A stretch of 38,268 bases of DNA. Source: Candidatus Dormiibacterota bacterium (GTDB lineage Bacteria > Chloroflexota > Dormibacteria > Aeolococcales > Aeolococcaceae). Positions 22,226 through 29,883 of the stretch are shown in pieces; the stretch's first letter is position 1; each line of letters opens with the position of its first letter. The notes under the pieces are model-generated. The model was not told the origin of the DNA, ran no database searches, and saw only the letters and a list, made by a program, of their open reading frames with translations. The translations under genes and the position numbers were made by a program. The DNA lies in NCBI GenBank assembly GCA_003132805.1, contig PKYW01000055.1, positions 1,599 through 39,866 of the forward strand, read 5' to 3'.

Positions 22226-23046
22226 TGACCGACCAGCACGCCGCGGCGGCCAGGGTCGCGGCCGTTTACAACGCCGCCAGTGACCGCTACACGGCGCCGT
22301 CTCTCAGCTTTTGGAACCGGTACGGCGCAGCGACGGTGCGTCGCATGGGGCTGCAATCGGGGGCTCGCGTCCTCGATCTGTGTTGCGGCGCCGGCGCCTC
22401 CGCACTCGCTGCCGCACGAGTCGTCGGTCCTTCCGGCCAGGTCCTGGCCATCGACCTCTCCCCTCGCCTGCTCGAGCTGGCAGCGCGCCGGGCGGCTCAC
22501 GACGGTCTGGCCAACATCGAGTTCCGCTGCGCGGACGCCACCGCAGCCGGGCTACCAAGCGAATCGTTCGACGCCATCGTCTGTGTCTTCGGTGTCTTCT
22601 TCGCCGCCGACATGCCCGACTTCGTTGCCGAGATGTGGCGCCTCCTGGCTCCTGAAGGCGCACTCGCCATCACCTCCTGGGGCCCGCACCTGTTCGAGCC
22701 GGGAAACGGTCTCTTCTGGCAGGAGGTGGCTCGGCTTCGCCCTGATCTCGATCACGCCTTCAACCCGTGGGACGATCTGGTCACGGCCGACGCACTCGGC
22801 AGCTTGATCCGGTCCGCCGGCATCAAGGACGTCGTCGTGACCGCGAAGCGCGGCACACAACGGTTGGCGACATCTGACGACTTCTGGCAGATCGTGCTCG
22901 GCACCGGGTATCGAGCGACCGTCGATGCGCTCACCCCGGAGCAGGTCGATGCAGTGCGCGACGCGGTGTTGGGCGAGTTGCGCCGGCGCAATGTACGGGC
23001 TGTCACGACCAACGTCATATACAGCCAGGCGAGGCGCGCGACCTGA
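22225..23046 (+). CDS. Class I SAM-dependent methyltransferase (UbiE/COQ5-like)
   Basis: A 273-residue methyltransferase. Motif I is VLDLCCGAGASALAAA, motif II VLAIDLSPRLLELAARRA, then FRCADATAAGLPSESFDAIVCVFGVFF and LAPEGALAITSWGP, the pattern of the Methyltransf_11/UbiE group. The unusual double Cys in DLCCGAG is seen in some family members. The N terminus AAARVAAVYNAASDRY is typical of the cap helix. It stands alone: own promoter-like -10 box and a shared hairpin terminator with the converging DUF4386 gene. The substrate is unknown; quinone or natural-product methylation are both possible. Confidence 0.92.
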   Translation: MTDQHAAAARVAAVYNAASDRYTAPSLSFWNRYGAATVRRMGLQSGARVLDLCCGAGASALAAARVVGPSGQVLAIDLSPRLLELAARRAAHDGLANIEFRCADATAAGLPSESFDAIVCVFGVFFAADMPDFVAEMWRLLAPEGALAITSWGPHLFEPGNGLFWQEVARLRPDLDHAFNPWDDLVTADALGSLIRSAGIKDVVVTAKRGTQRLATSDDFWQIVLGTGYRATVDALTPEQVDAVRDAVLGELRRRNVRAVTTNVIYSQARRAT

Positions 23047-23069
23047 GACCCGGGCCTCGCGAAACGGAA

Positions 23070-23098
23070 AGCCCGGCCGGGGCAAACCCGACCGGGCT
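23070..23098. terminator. Bidirectional hairpin terminator
   Basis: Arms 23070-23081 and 23087-23098 form a 12-bp stem with a single mismatch (positions 23077 and 23091) and a 5-base loop. It has A-rich bases before the 5' arm, which become a partial T run for the minus-strand transcript. It lies between the converging methyltransferase and DUF4386 genes. Confidence 0.65.
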
Positions 23099-23152
23099 GG
23101 TTCAGTCCGCCGCCACCATTTCCTGCCGGCATCGGCGTGTGGCAGTGCCGCG

Positions 23153-23872
23153 TTAGCTCGCCAGTTGGGCGGCGAGGATGCGCTTCGCGGGCTTTGCGGC
23201 CCGTACGCCGACCACGAGCAGGTATACGACCATCCAGGGCTCAGCAATCGCCGGCACGATGGCGGTGAAAGCGTGAATCTGCTTGTCAAGGTCGGGGATC
23301 AAGAAGGCCGCAAGCACGTCCACCAGGTAGGAGACGCTGGCCACGATCAGCACGATGCCGAGCGCCTTGGGGAACCAGCCTGACTTGTAGGCGAGATAGC
23401 CGAGCGGTGCCAGCCAGAGGCCGAAGAAGATCTGCGCGGCGAGGAGTCCGTAGTGCTGGGCGTCGAGGAGGAGCAGTACGAGGGCATTCGATCCGCCGAT
23501 GCCGAGAGTGGCCGCACTGACCCCGCCGGTTGCGACTCGCAGGCCCTCGAACTCGAACACCGCACTCATGCAGGTGATGACCGCCGCGATGACAACAAAG
23601 ACGAGCATCGCCCTTGCCGCGCTCTTGCGCACGTCCTTCAGGAGCATGTAGAGGGCCAGGGCCGTGAAGACGAAGAACGTCCCATCGAGCAGGTCTGAGA
23701 GGACGCCCATTCGGAGCAGACCGGCGTTGGCAACCACGTTTCCGGCGGTGGCCGCCGCGTTGCCGGCGACGTACATCTTGGGTTCCACAAATCCTTCGGC
23801 GAAGCCGCCGAAGATGCCGACGAGCAGGTACAGGCCGCCGGCGATTCTCGCGAGGCGCTTCGTTGGGTTCAT
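23153..23872 (-). CDS. DUF4386 family membrane protein
   Basis: A 239-residue integral membrane protein with about six helices. The family start is MNPTKRLARIAGGLYLLVGIF, followed by a strongly hydrophobic body with a FEFEGLR turn and a conserved LLLLDAQHYGLLAAQIFFGLWLAPLG block. DUF4386 proteins have no established function. ATG 23872 follows a GGGAG site; 23 further upstream residues in frame would be translated operator DNA. Its promoter overlaps the palindromes next to the divergent TetR gene, so it is the likely TetR target. Confidence 0.88.
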   Translation of the reverse strand: MNPTKRLARIAGGLYLLVGIFGGFAEGFVEPKMYVAGNAAATAGNVVANAGLLRMGVLSDLLDGTFFVFTALALYMLLKDVRKSAARAMLVFVVIAAVITCMSAVFEFEGLRVATGGVSAATLGIGGSNALVLLLLDAQHYGLLAAQIFFGLWLAPLGYLAYKSGWFPKALGIVLIVASVSYLVDVLAAFLIPDLDKQIHAFTAIVPAIAEPWMVVYLLVVGVRAAKPAKRILAAQLAS

Positions 23873-23895
23873 CGAGGGGCTCCCTTGAACATACG

Positions 23896-23941
23896 CTGTA
23901 AGCTTAGACTGTAAGTTACACTTACGCCGTAAGTTTGTCAA
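23896..23941 (-). promoter_or_regulatory. DUF4386 promoter with alternating palindromic operator
   Basis: On the minus strand TTGACA (23941-23936), a 17-base spacer and TAACTT (23918-23913). Over it lie three half-sites: GTAAGT (23911-23916), ACTTAC (23920-23925) and GTAAGT (23929-23934), each separated by 3 bases, so two overlapping perfect palindromes are formed. CTGTAAGCTTAG at 23896-23907 nearly repeats the 12-mer in the DoxX promoter. Confidence 0.7.
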
Positions 23942-23959
23942 GGGCGCGGCTCAAGTGAG

Positions 23960-23980
23960 ACTTACCGTGTACGTTAGAGT
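23960..23980 (+). promoter_or_regulatory. Second operator and -10 box of the TetR gene
   Basis: ACTTAC (23960-23965), 3 bases, GTACGT (23969-23974) repeats the operator layout with one changed base. TAGAGT (23975-23980) directly after it is a possible -10 for the TetR gene, so the protein probably represses itself. Confidence 0.5.
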
Positions 23981-23998
23981 CAGCCGCGGAGGATGCAG

Positions 23999-24673
23999 GT
24001 GGCCACCCAAACCGCCGCGAACGCCAAGCCCCGCGCTCCGTTGAGCAGGGAGCGGGTGCTCCGCGCCGCCCTCGCGCTCGCCGACGAAGGCGGGATCGAG
24101 GGGCTCACCATGCGCAGACTCGGGGAGCGGCTCCAGGTCGAGGCGATGTCGCTCTACAACCACATCGCCGGCAAGGACGACATCCTCGACGGCATCGTCG
24201 ATCTCGTTTTCAGCGAGATCGCGCTGCCGTCCGACAGTGCTGACTGGAAGACGGCGATGCGCCGGCGAGCCGTCTCGGCCCGCGACGTCTTGTTGCGCCA
24301 CCCGTGGGCCACAAGCCTGATGCAGTCGCGAACCAAACCCGGTCCCGCCACCCTGCGGCACCACGACTCGGTCATCGGCAGCCTTCGTAAGGCGGGCTTC
24401 TCCATCGACATGGCCGCCCACGCCTTCTCGGTCATGGACGGCTACATCTATGGCTTCTCACTGCAGCAGGTGAATTTGCCGTCCCACACTTCGGCGGAGA
24501 GCGCGGAGCTCGCGGAGAACATCCTCCGTGAACTCCCCGCCCGCGAGTACCCGTTTCTGGCGGAGATGATCGTCGAGCACGCACTCAAGCCCGATTACGA
24601 CTATGGCGAGGAGTTCGAGTTCGGGCTGGACCTCATCCTCGATGGCCTCGAAGGGCTCCGAGGCGCCGCCTGA
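23999..24673 (+). CDS. TetR-family transcriptional repressor (TetR_C_1 type)
   Basis: A 224-residue repressor. The N-terminal helix-turn-helix is LSRERVLRAALALADEGG, LTMRRLGERLQVEAMSLYNHI, with the GKDDILDGIVDLVF helix after it. The C-terminal half (RRRAVSARDVLLRHPWATSLM, GFSIDMAAHAFSVMDGYIYGF) matches the ligand-binding domain of the tetracycline-repressor type. GTG 23999 is chosen because GGAGG lies 6 bases before it; ATG 23993 touches that ribosome site. Divergent from DUF4386, with operators for both genes between them. Ligand unknown. Confidence 0.93.
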   Translation: MATQTAANAKPRAPLSRERVLRAALALADEGGIEGLTMRRLGERLQVEAMSLYNHIAGKDDILDGIVDLVFSEIALPSDSADWKTAMRRRAVSARDVLLRHPWATSLMQSRTKPGPATLRHHDSVIGSLRKAGFSIDMAAHAFSVMDGYIYGFSLQQVNLPSHTSAESAELAENILRELPAREYPFLAEMIVEHALKPDYDYGEEFEFGLDLILDGLEGLRGAA

Positions 24674-24734
24674 CACTCAATCGAGGGCGGACTATCCGAT
24701 GCGCGCTAGGTCTAGTTCGAAGATCGGCTCGCCA

Positions 24735-25181
24735 TCACTCTGTCCGTCCGGCCGATACCGGCTCATCGCCTGGCTGGGCGAGCACCGTCGTGAGGAGTTC
24801 ATCGAACGCCGCCAGCTGCGCCGGTGTCAGCGGCGCAAACGATTCGCGCAGCACCCCCTCGACGATCGTGTCGCCCGCTTGCCGAAGCGCTCTCCCCTTC
24901 TCGGAAAGGCGGTGGCGGACGGCCCTTCCGGGCCCCGGGACTCGCTCGATCAGGCCGCGCTGAATCATGCGGCCGGCGAGCGTCCCGAAGGACTGGTCGC
25001 TCTGGAAGGTGAGGAGCGCCAAGTCGTGCAGGGAGGCCCCAGGGTTCTCGTCGAGGTGGCGGAGCGCATCCCACTGGACCAGGCTGACTCCCAGCGGAGC
25101 CAGCCTGGCGTTGAGTGCCCGGTGGTGGCGCATCTGCAGGCGTTTGACGGAGAGTCCGATGCTCTGAAGCGGCCTGGTCAT
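24735..25181 (-). CDS. MarR-family transcriptional regulator
   Basis: A 148-residue winged-helix regulator. The blocks LGVSLVQWDALRHLDENPGAS, LHDLALLTFQSDQSFGTLAGRMIQRGLIERVPGPG and RHRLSEKGRALRQAG are the MarR DNA-binding core, with dimer helices at both ends. ATG 25181 is preferred; a TTG 24 bases upstream is possible and closer to an AAGGA. Divergent from the alpha/beta hydrolase gene; the palindrome between them lies over the promoter of this gene. MarR proteins usually release DNA on binding phenolic or oxidising compounds; the ligand here is unknown. Confidence 0.92.
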   Translation of the reverse strand: MTRPLQSIGLSVKRLQMRHHRALNARLAPLGVSLVQWDALRHLDENPGASLHDLALLTFQSDQSFGTLAGRMIQRGLIERVPGPGRAVRHRLSEKGRALRQAGDTIVEGVLRESFAPLTPAQLAAFDELLTTVLAQPGDEPVSAGRTE

Positions 25182-25232
25182 CTCGCTATTCTGATCCTTT
25201 ATCAAGATGCTTGTATCAGCATGCCTAGATCA

Positions 25233-25261
25233 ATGTACTTTTCTAAGTATGTTGTGATAAG
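25233..25261 (-). promoter_or_regulatory. MarR promoter and operator
   Basis: The palindrome TACTT (25236-25240), TTCT, AAGTA (25245-25249) lies in the divergent region. Read on the minus strand, TTATCA, a 17-base spacer and TACATT form a promoter whose spacer and -10 box overlap the palindrome, consistent with autorepression. The hydrolase promoter must overlap the same stretch. Confidence 0.5.
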
Positions 25262-25304
25262 GTGGTTGAGATAGCAGAGCAAGGTCGCAGTTGGAGGTTC
25301 ATCG

Positions 25305-26114
25305 ATGAGCGCAGAGGGCAAGCACAACCTGGTCGTTGCCGGCATCGGACCGGTCGAGGTCACCGTCTCCGACGGCGGCACCGGTCATGCGTTTCTGCTA
25401 ATCCATGGCGGGGCCGGTCCTCAGTCGGTGGCAGGGTTCGCGAATCTCCTGAGCACCAAGGGCGCCCGGGTCATCACACCGACGCATCCTGGCTTCGGCG
25501 GTACTCCGCGGCCCGACAGCTTGGACAGCATCGCCGGTCTCGCTCGGGTCTACGCCGCGCTGCTCGACCAACTGGACCTCGATGACGTGACCGTGATCGG
25601 CAACTCGATCGGCGGATGGATCGCCGCCGAGATGGCGCTGCTCGGTTCGCCACGGATCGGCAGCCTTGTCCTGGTCGACGCCGCGGGTATCGAGGTCGCC
25701 GGCCACCCGATCGCCGACTTCTTCTCGCTCACGCTCGACCAGGTCGCCGAGCTCAGCTACCACGATCCCGACCGGTTCCGGATCGATCCGACAACGATGT
25801 CCGAGGAGCAGCGAGCAGTCTTCGCGGGTAACCGCGCCAGCCTGGCGATCTACGGCGGTACCGGGATGACCGACACGACCCTCCGAGGACGCCTCGCGAG
25901 CGTGACGGTGCCGGCACTGGTTGTGTGGGGCGACAGCGATCAGATGGTCGATCAGGACTACGGTCGAGCGTATGCAGCCGCGATCCCGGGCGCAACGTTC
26001 GTCCTGCTCACCGACACCGGCCATGTGCCGCAGATCGAGACACCCGAGCAACTGCTGACACCGGTCTGGGATTTCGTCGCTGCCCATGCTCGCGTGCAGC
26101 AGCGCGGAGCCTGA
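25305..26114 (+). CDS. Alpha/beta hydrolase
   Basis: A 269-residue alpha/beta-fold hydrolase. The oxyanion loop is LIHGGAGP (about 32-39), the nucleophile elbow GNSIGG holds Ser101, the acid is probably in VVWGDSDQMV (about 206-215), and the catalytic His is in DTGHVPQIE (about 240). A lid region lies between residues 125 and 190. ATG 25305 has a GGAGG site. It is cytoplasmic (no signal). Its position opposite a MarR gene suggests an inducible esterase or C-C hydrolase for an aromatic or ester compound; the true substrate cannot be read from the sequence. Confidence 0.93.
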   Translation: MSAEGKHNLVVAGIGPVEVTVSDGGTGHAFLLIHGGAGPQSVAGFANLLSTKGARVITPTHPGFGGTPRPDSLDSIAGLARVYAALLDQLDLDDVTVIGNSIGGWIAAEMALLGSPRIGSLVLVDAAGIEVAGHPIADFFSLTLDQVAELSYHDPDRFRIDPTTMSEEQRAVFAGNRASLAIYGGTGMTDTTLRGRLASVTVPALVVWGDSDQMVDQDYGRAYAAAIPGATFVLLTDTGHVPQIETPEQLLTPVWDFVAAHARVQQRGA

Positions 26115-26124
26115 AGGGCCGGCG

Positions 26125-26685
26125 TCAGCTCCTGACCCGGTAGTTGAGATAGACGAACCCGCTCGCGAAGCGGCGTTCGTCCTGGAGCTCGAGGCCAAGC
26201 TCCACGTCGTCCGGTAGGGATTTGGTGCCGCCGCCGACGATGACCGGCGCGACGAAGACCTGGAGCTCATCCACGAGGCCGGCCCTGAGTGCATGACCCG
26301 CAAGGTGCGGGCCGGCCACGGTCAGGCTCCGATCCTCGGTGGCCTTGAGTCGCCGGACACCCTCGGGATCGAACTCCGGCTCGATCCTGGTGCGAACGCT
26401 GGAGACCACGGCAAGTGTTCTCGAGTAGACGATCTTTTCGGCGCCCTTCCAGAGCTCGGCGAACTCGGTGACGTAGTGCGGCTGGCCTGGGATGGTGCCC
26501 GCCGTCTCCCAGAAGACCATGACCTCGTACATCCGGCGTCCGTAGAGGTAGGTACCGATCGGTCGCTCGAGCTCGTTGACGAAGCTGTGGACCTCCCTGT
26601 CCGGCTCGGCCCAGTCGAAGTCACCATCCTTGCCTGCCACGTACCCGTCGAGCGACTCGATGGTGGCATAGATGAGCTTGCCCAT
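26125..26685 (-). CDS. Dihydrofolate-reductase-like / RibD C-terminal domain protein
   Basis: A 186-residue protein with the RibD_C/DHFR fold, starting GKLIYATIESLDGYVAGKDGDFDW, the standard opening of stand-alone members such as YwjB/YyaP. YLYGRRMYEVM and the late SLTVAGPHLAGHALRAGLVDEL with VAPVIVGGGT form the NADPH-binding frame. Such proteins are not usually folate enzymes; their substrates are mostly unknown. Start ATG 26685 lies 3 bases after the stop of the Ddn-like gene, so the two form an operon of two reductases. Confidence 0.92.
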   Translation of the reverse strand: MGKLIYATIESLDGYVAGKDGDFDWAEPDREVHSFVNELERPIGTYLYGRRMYEVMVFWETAGTIPGQPHYVTEFAELWKGAEKIVYSRTLAVVSSVRTRIEPEFDPEGVRRLKATEDRSLTVAGPHLAGHALRAGLVDELQVFVAPVIVGGGTKSLPDDVELGLELQDERRFASGFVYLNYRVRS

Positions 26686-26688
26686 TGA

Positions 26689-27075
26689 TCAGCCGGCGGG
26701 GCCGTCAATGGTCACCTCGAACAGCGGACTGGACTCGATCATGACGTCGATGTCGTCGCGCTTCCAGATGCGCGCGATGTGCGGGAGCACCTCACGCCGC
26801 TCGGCATCGTCGGTGATCACGCGCGCGGTCGCGGCAAGGTCCGCATTCACCGGTCCCTTGAGATGGAAGGTGAAGTGCGGGTCAGCCAGCAGGTTGGCGA
26901 TGTAACTGCGCTTGAACCCGGGCATCCCGCTGATGTACAGCCTGCCGCCCACGTTGTGGAAGACGATCTCGATGCGATGGGGCTGCCCGGTCTTGCGACC
27001 GATCGTGGTGATATCGATCTTGCCGCCACGGTCGAGTGCGTCGCGGATGGGCTGGTCGAGTTGCGCGGTGCTCAT
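26689..27075 (-). CDS. Ddn-like deazaflavin/F420-type nitroreductase family protein
   Basis: A 128-residue split-beta-barrel protein of the DUF385/Ddn family, whose mycobacterial members use F420 to reduce quinones or nitro drugs. Family blocks are ITTIGRKTGQPHRIEIVFHNVGGRLYISG, KRSYIANLLADPHFTFHLKG, and ATARVITDDAERREVLPHI. ATG 27075 follows AGGGAAG; a longer frame from 27180 would read through the promoter region. TAGGCT on the minus strand at 27124-27119 may be its -10. Whether this cell makes F420 is not shown in the window; family members using FMN or heme exist. Confidence 0.9.
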   Translation of the reverse strand: MSTAQLDQPIRDALDRGGKIDITTIGRKTGQPHRIEIVFHNVGGRLYISGMPGFKRSYIANLLADPHFTFHLKGPVNADLAATARVITDDAERREVLPHIARIWKRDDIDVMIESSPLFEVTIDGPAG

Positions 27076-27169
27076 GGTGCTTCCCTGTCTATCCGCTCGG
27101 ATGGCGTCTTGAGGAGTCCAGCCTAAACGCCCCGGTCCAAGACGCGCGTTGTGCCATCGTCGCACCGCC

Positions 27170-28750
27170 ATGGGATTCATCGATGTCAGCGAGCTGAGCT
27201 ACTCGATCGGCGGCCACATGCTCTTTCACGACGTGAGCTTTCGCGTCGGCGAGGGGAGCAAGGTCGCGCTCGTGGGTGCGAACGGCACCGGCAAGACGAC
27301 GCTGCTTCGGCTCATCGCCGGCGACATCAAGCCTGAGACGGGAACGATCAGCAACAGCGGTGGCATCGGCGTGATGCGCCAGTTCATCGGCAGCACCGGC
27401 GGCGCGACGACCGTGCGCGACTTCCTGCTGGATCTGGCGCGCGAACCTGTCCGAGTCGCGGGGACGGCACTGCACGCCGCCGAGCGCAGGCTCGCCGAAC
27501 ATCCCGACGACGCTGACGTCGCAATCGTCTACGCGCAGGCGGTCGCGGACTGGGCGTCGGCGGGCGGATACGAAGCCGAAGTGACCTGGAACGTGTGCTG
27601 CGAGAGCAGCATCGGCGAGTCCTTCGAAACGGTGCGGGACCGCCTCGTAGCAACGCTCAGTGGCGGGGAGCAGAAGCGCCTCGCGCTCGAGGTGTTGCTC
27701 CGCGGCGACGAGGAGGTGCTCCTGCTCGACGAGCCCGACAACTATCTCGACGTCGCCGCCAAACGGCAGCTCGAGAAGCAGCTGCGCGCGACAGGCAAGA
27801 CCGTGCTCTACGTCAGCCACGACCGCCAGGTCCTCGCCGAGACTGCCAATCGGGTCGTGACGCTCGAGGGACATGGCGTCTGGGTGCACGGCGGCGGCTT
27901 CGCCGACTACGCGGAAGCCCGCGAGGCGCGCCTGGGTCGCCTCGACGAGCTGCACCGGCGCTGGGAGGAGGAGCACGACCACCTCAAGGACCTGGTGCGC
28001 CGCATGCGCATCCAGGCGACGATGAGTGATGCAATGGCGAGCCGCCTCCAGGCCGCTGTCACCAGGCTCCGCAAGTTCGAGGAGGCAGGACCGCCGGCGG
28101 AACGCCCGCGCCGCCAGGATGTCCGCATCCGTCTGCGTGGGGGTCGCACCGGGGTGCGCGTGCTGACGTGCGACCAGCTTGCGATTCCTGGCCTTGTGCG
28201 CCCGTTCGACCTCGAGGTGACATTCGGCGAACGCATCGCGTTGCTCGGCAACAACGGCACCGGCAAGAGTCATCTGCTGCGCCTGTTCTCAGGTGAGGAG
28301 ATCGCGCACGAGGGGCGGTTCGTGCTCGGTGCACGCGTGACGCCCGGCCACTTCAAACAGACGCACGAGCATCCGGAGCTGCGCGGCAAGACGCTCGTCG
28401 AGTCGCTGCACCAGCACGGCCGCGATAAAGCCGGTGCGATGCGCGCACTCGACCGCTATGAGCTGGTGAGTCACGGCGACCAGGATTTCGCGACCCTGAG
28501 CGGCGGTCAGCAGGCGCGCTTTCTCATCCTGCTGCTCGAAATCGGCGGGGCAACCCTGCTGCTCCTCGACGAGCCAACGGACAACCTCGACGTCCACTCG
28601 GCGGAGGCGTTGGAACGCGGCCTTGACGAGTTCGAGGGAACCGTCGTCGCCGTGACCCACGACCGGTGGTTCGCCCGCCGCTTCAATCGGTTCGTGATCG
28701 TCGCGGAGGATGGCGAGGTGACGGACCGGCCATCACCGGTGTGGACGTAG
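27170..28750 (+). CDS. ABC-F family ATP-binding protein
   Basis: A soluble 526-residue protein with two ABC ATPase domains and no membrane part. Walker A motifs are GANGTGKT (37-44) and GNNGTGKS (about 360-367); signatures are TLSGGEQKRLALE and LSGGQQARF; Walker B/D-loop motifs are LLLDEPDNYLD and LLLDEPTDNLD. The linker between the domains holds the charged helices RRWEEEHDHLKDLVRRMR that reach the ribosomal peptidyl-transferase centre in ABC-F factors. ABC-F proteins free stalled ribosomes or protect them from antibiotics; which applies is unclear. ATG 27170 begins right at the first strand. Confidence 0.94.
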   Translation: MGFIDVSELSYSIGGHMLFHDVSFRVGEGSKVALVGANGTGKTTLLRLIAGDIKPETGTISNSGGIGVMRQFIGSTGGATTVRDFLLDLAREPVRVAGTALHAAERRLAEHPDDADVAIVYAQAVADWASAGGYEAEVTWNVCCESSIGESFETVRDRLVATLSGGEQKRLALEVLLRGDEEVLLLDEPDNYLDVAAKRQLEKQLRATGKTVLYVSHDRQVLAETANRVVTLEGHGVWVHGGGFADYAEAREARLGRLDELHRRWEEEHDHLKDLVRRMRIQATMSDAMASRLQAAVTRLRKFEEAGPPAERPRRQDVRIRLRGGRTGVRVLTCDQLAIPGLVRPFDLEVTFGERIALLGNNGTGKSHLLRLFSGEEIAHEGRFVLGARVTPGHFKQTHEHPELRGKTLVESLHQHGRDKAGAMRALDRYELVSHGDQDFATLSGGQQARFLILLLEIGGATLLLLDEPTDNLDVHSAEALERGLDEFEGTVVAVTHDRWFARRFNRFVIVAEDGEVTDRPSPVWT

Positions 28751-28760
28751 GCGTCGAACC

Positions 28761-29303
28761 ATGAACGGTTCGTCTCGGATGATCGGCCACCGTGTCCTCG
28801 TCGACGGCATGATGGGGTCCGGGAAGAGCACGTTCGCACGTGCGCTCGCGGCAAGGACTGGTTTGCCGGTGATCCACCTCGACGTCCACTACTGGAAGCC
28901 GGGTTGGGTGCGACCGTCGGACGACGAGTGGCGAGAACGGCAACGTGCCTTGCTTGCTGGCGAGGCTTGGATCATCGACGGCAACTACAACGAGACGCTT
29001 GCCCTCCGGCTCGAACGCGCGGAAACGGTCGTCTTCCTCGATGTTCCTTGGTGGTTGTGCGCGAGTCGCGCGTTCGCGAGGGGGCTTCGCAAGCCCATTG
29101 GCGAGATGCCCGAGGGCTGCGAGGACTCGATCAACCGACGCTTGCGCGACGAGTGGGGCGGCGTTGGGGGGATTTGGCGCAATCGCCGTTCAGAACCGGA
29201 GTACGTACGCTCCGAGATCTTGCAGCACGGGTCCCATATGACGGTGCACGTGCTCCGTTCGCGGCGGGAGGCGATTGCGTTTCTCGATGCCGTCTGCCAC
29301 TAG
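28761..29303 (+). CDS. Small P-loop kinase-like protein (topology-modulation/FlaR type)
   Basis: A 180-residue P-loop protein related to adenylate or shikimate kinases. Walker A is GMMGSGKST (16-24). HLDVHYWKPGW, EWRERQRALLAGEAWIIDGNYNETL, and VVFLDVPWWLCASRAFARGL are the pattern of proteins annotated as DNA topology modulation protein or AAA_17 ATPase. The name is historical; the likely activity is phosphoryl transfer to a small molecule. ATG 28761 is 10 bases after the ABC-F stop; a second ATG at 28779 is possible. Probably cotranscribed with the ABC-F gene. Confidence 0.88.
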   Translation: MNGSSRMIGHRVLVDGMMGSGKSTFARALAARTGLPVIHLDVHYWKPGWVRPSDDEWRERQRALLAGEAWIIDGNYNETLALRLERAETVVFLDVPWWLCASRAFARGLRKPIGEMPEGCEDSINRRLRDEWGGVGGIWRNRRSEPEYVRSEILQHGSHMTVHVLRSRREAIAFLDAVCH

Positions 29304-29430
29304 AGAGCACCCGCCAGATCATGTGTCAGACGCACTATTAGGCGTTCTCGCTATCCCGCGATGCGATCCATTCGGCCAAATGCGTGAGGTTGTCGTCTCG
29401 CCCCACGCTCATGACGGTGAAGAGCGAAAT

Positions 29431-29841
29431 TCAAGACGCCATCTGGGCGACGCGGATGTGGTTACCGAACGGATCGCGGAGGCCGAAGTCGATTCCATAG
29501 GGCTGTTCGGTCGGTTCCTGCGTGAATTCGACACCCTTGGCGCGGAGATCCTCATACGCCGCGTGGGCATCCGGTGTGGTGAAGAACAGGTGGCCACCGG
29601 TGCGACCCTTGGTCAGGAGAGAACGGACCTCGTCGGCTGTCGCCGGGTCCATCGCGGGAGGTCCTGGCTTCTCGAGCAGGATCTGGTGATCCGGATCGCC
29701 CGGGACGTTGACGGTGAGGAATCGCATGAAACCGAGGTCCTGGTCGGTGTTGATCTCCAATCCCAGCTTGCCGACGTAGAAGTCGACGGCTTGGTCCTGG
29801 TCGAGCACATAGATCTGTGAGATCCGAAGGCTGCTGAGCAT
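29431..29841 (-). CDS. VOC family (glyoxalase/bleomycin-resistance fold) protein
   Basis: A 136-residue two-module VOC protein. Starts MLSSLRISQIYVLDQDQAVDFYVGK; metal-ligand positions are seen as the Gln in DHQILLE (strand 3), His in GGHLFFTTPD and the acidic residue in FGLRDPFGNHIRV. That makes an active metal site plausible. Members detoxify methylglyoxal or act as small-molecule lyases or binders. An AAGGGG site lies about 10 bases upstream of ATG 29841. The 128 bases between its stop and the kinase gene hold no gene that I can support. Confidence 0.92.
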   Translation of the reverse strand: MLSSLRISQIYVLDQDQAVDFYVGKLGLEINTDQDLGFMRFLTVNVPGDPDHQILLEKPGPPAMDPATADEVRSLLTKGRTGGHLFFTTPDAHAAYEDLRAKGVEFTQEPTEQPYGIDFGLRDPFGNHIRVAQMAS

Positions 29842-29883
29842 GTCAGTGGTTCCCCTTGCGTTGTGGTGGTTGATGTCCCAACG

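Noticed and set aside
29304-29430. A 127-base gap between the kinase and VOC genes, checked for a small RNA or terminator
   Set aside because: I found no stable hairpin, promoter-like pair or conserved small frame that would support a feature.
20312-29841. Checked for insertion sequences, integrases or attachment sites that would mark an island
   Set aside because: No transposase or recombinase and no flanking direct repeats could be seen in the window.
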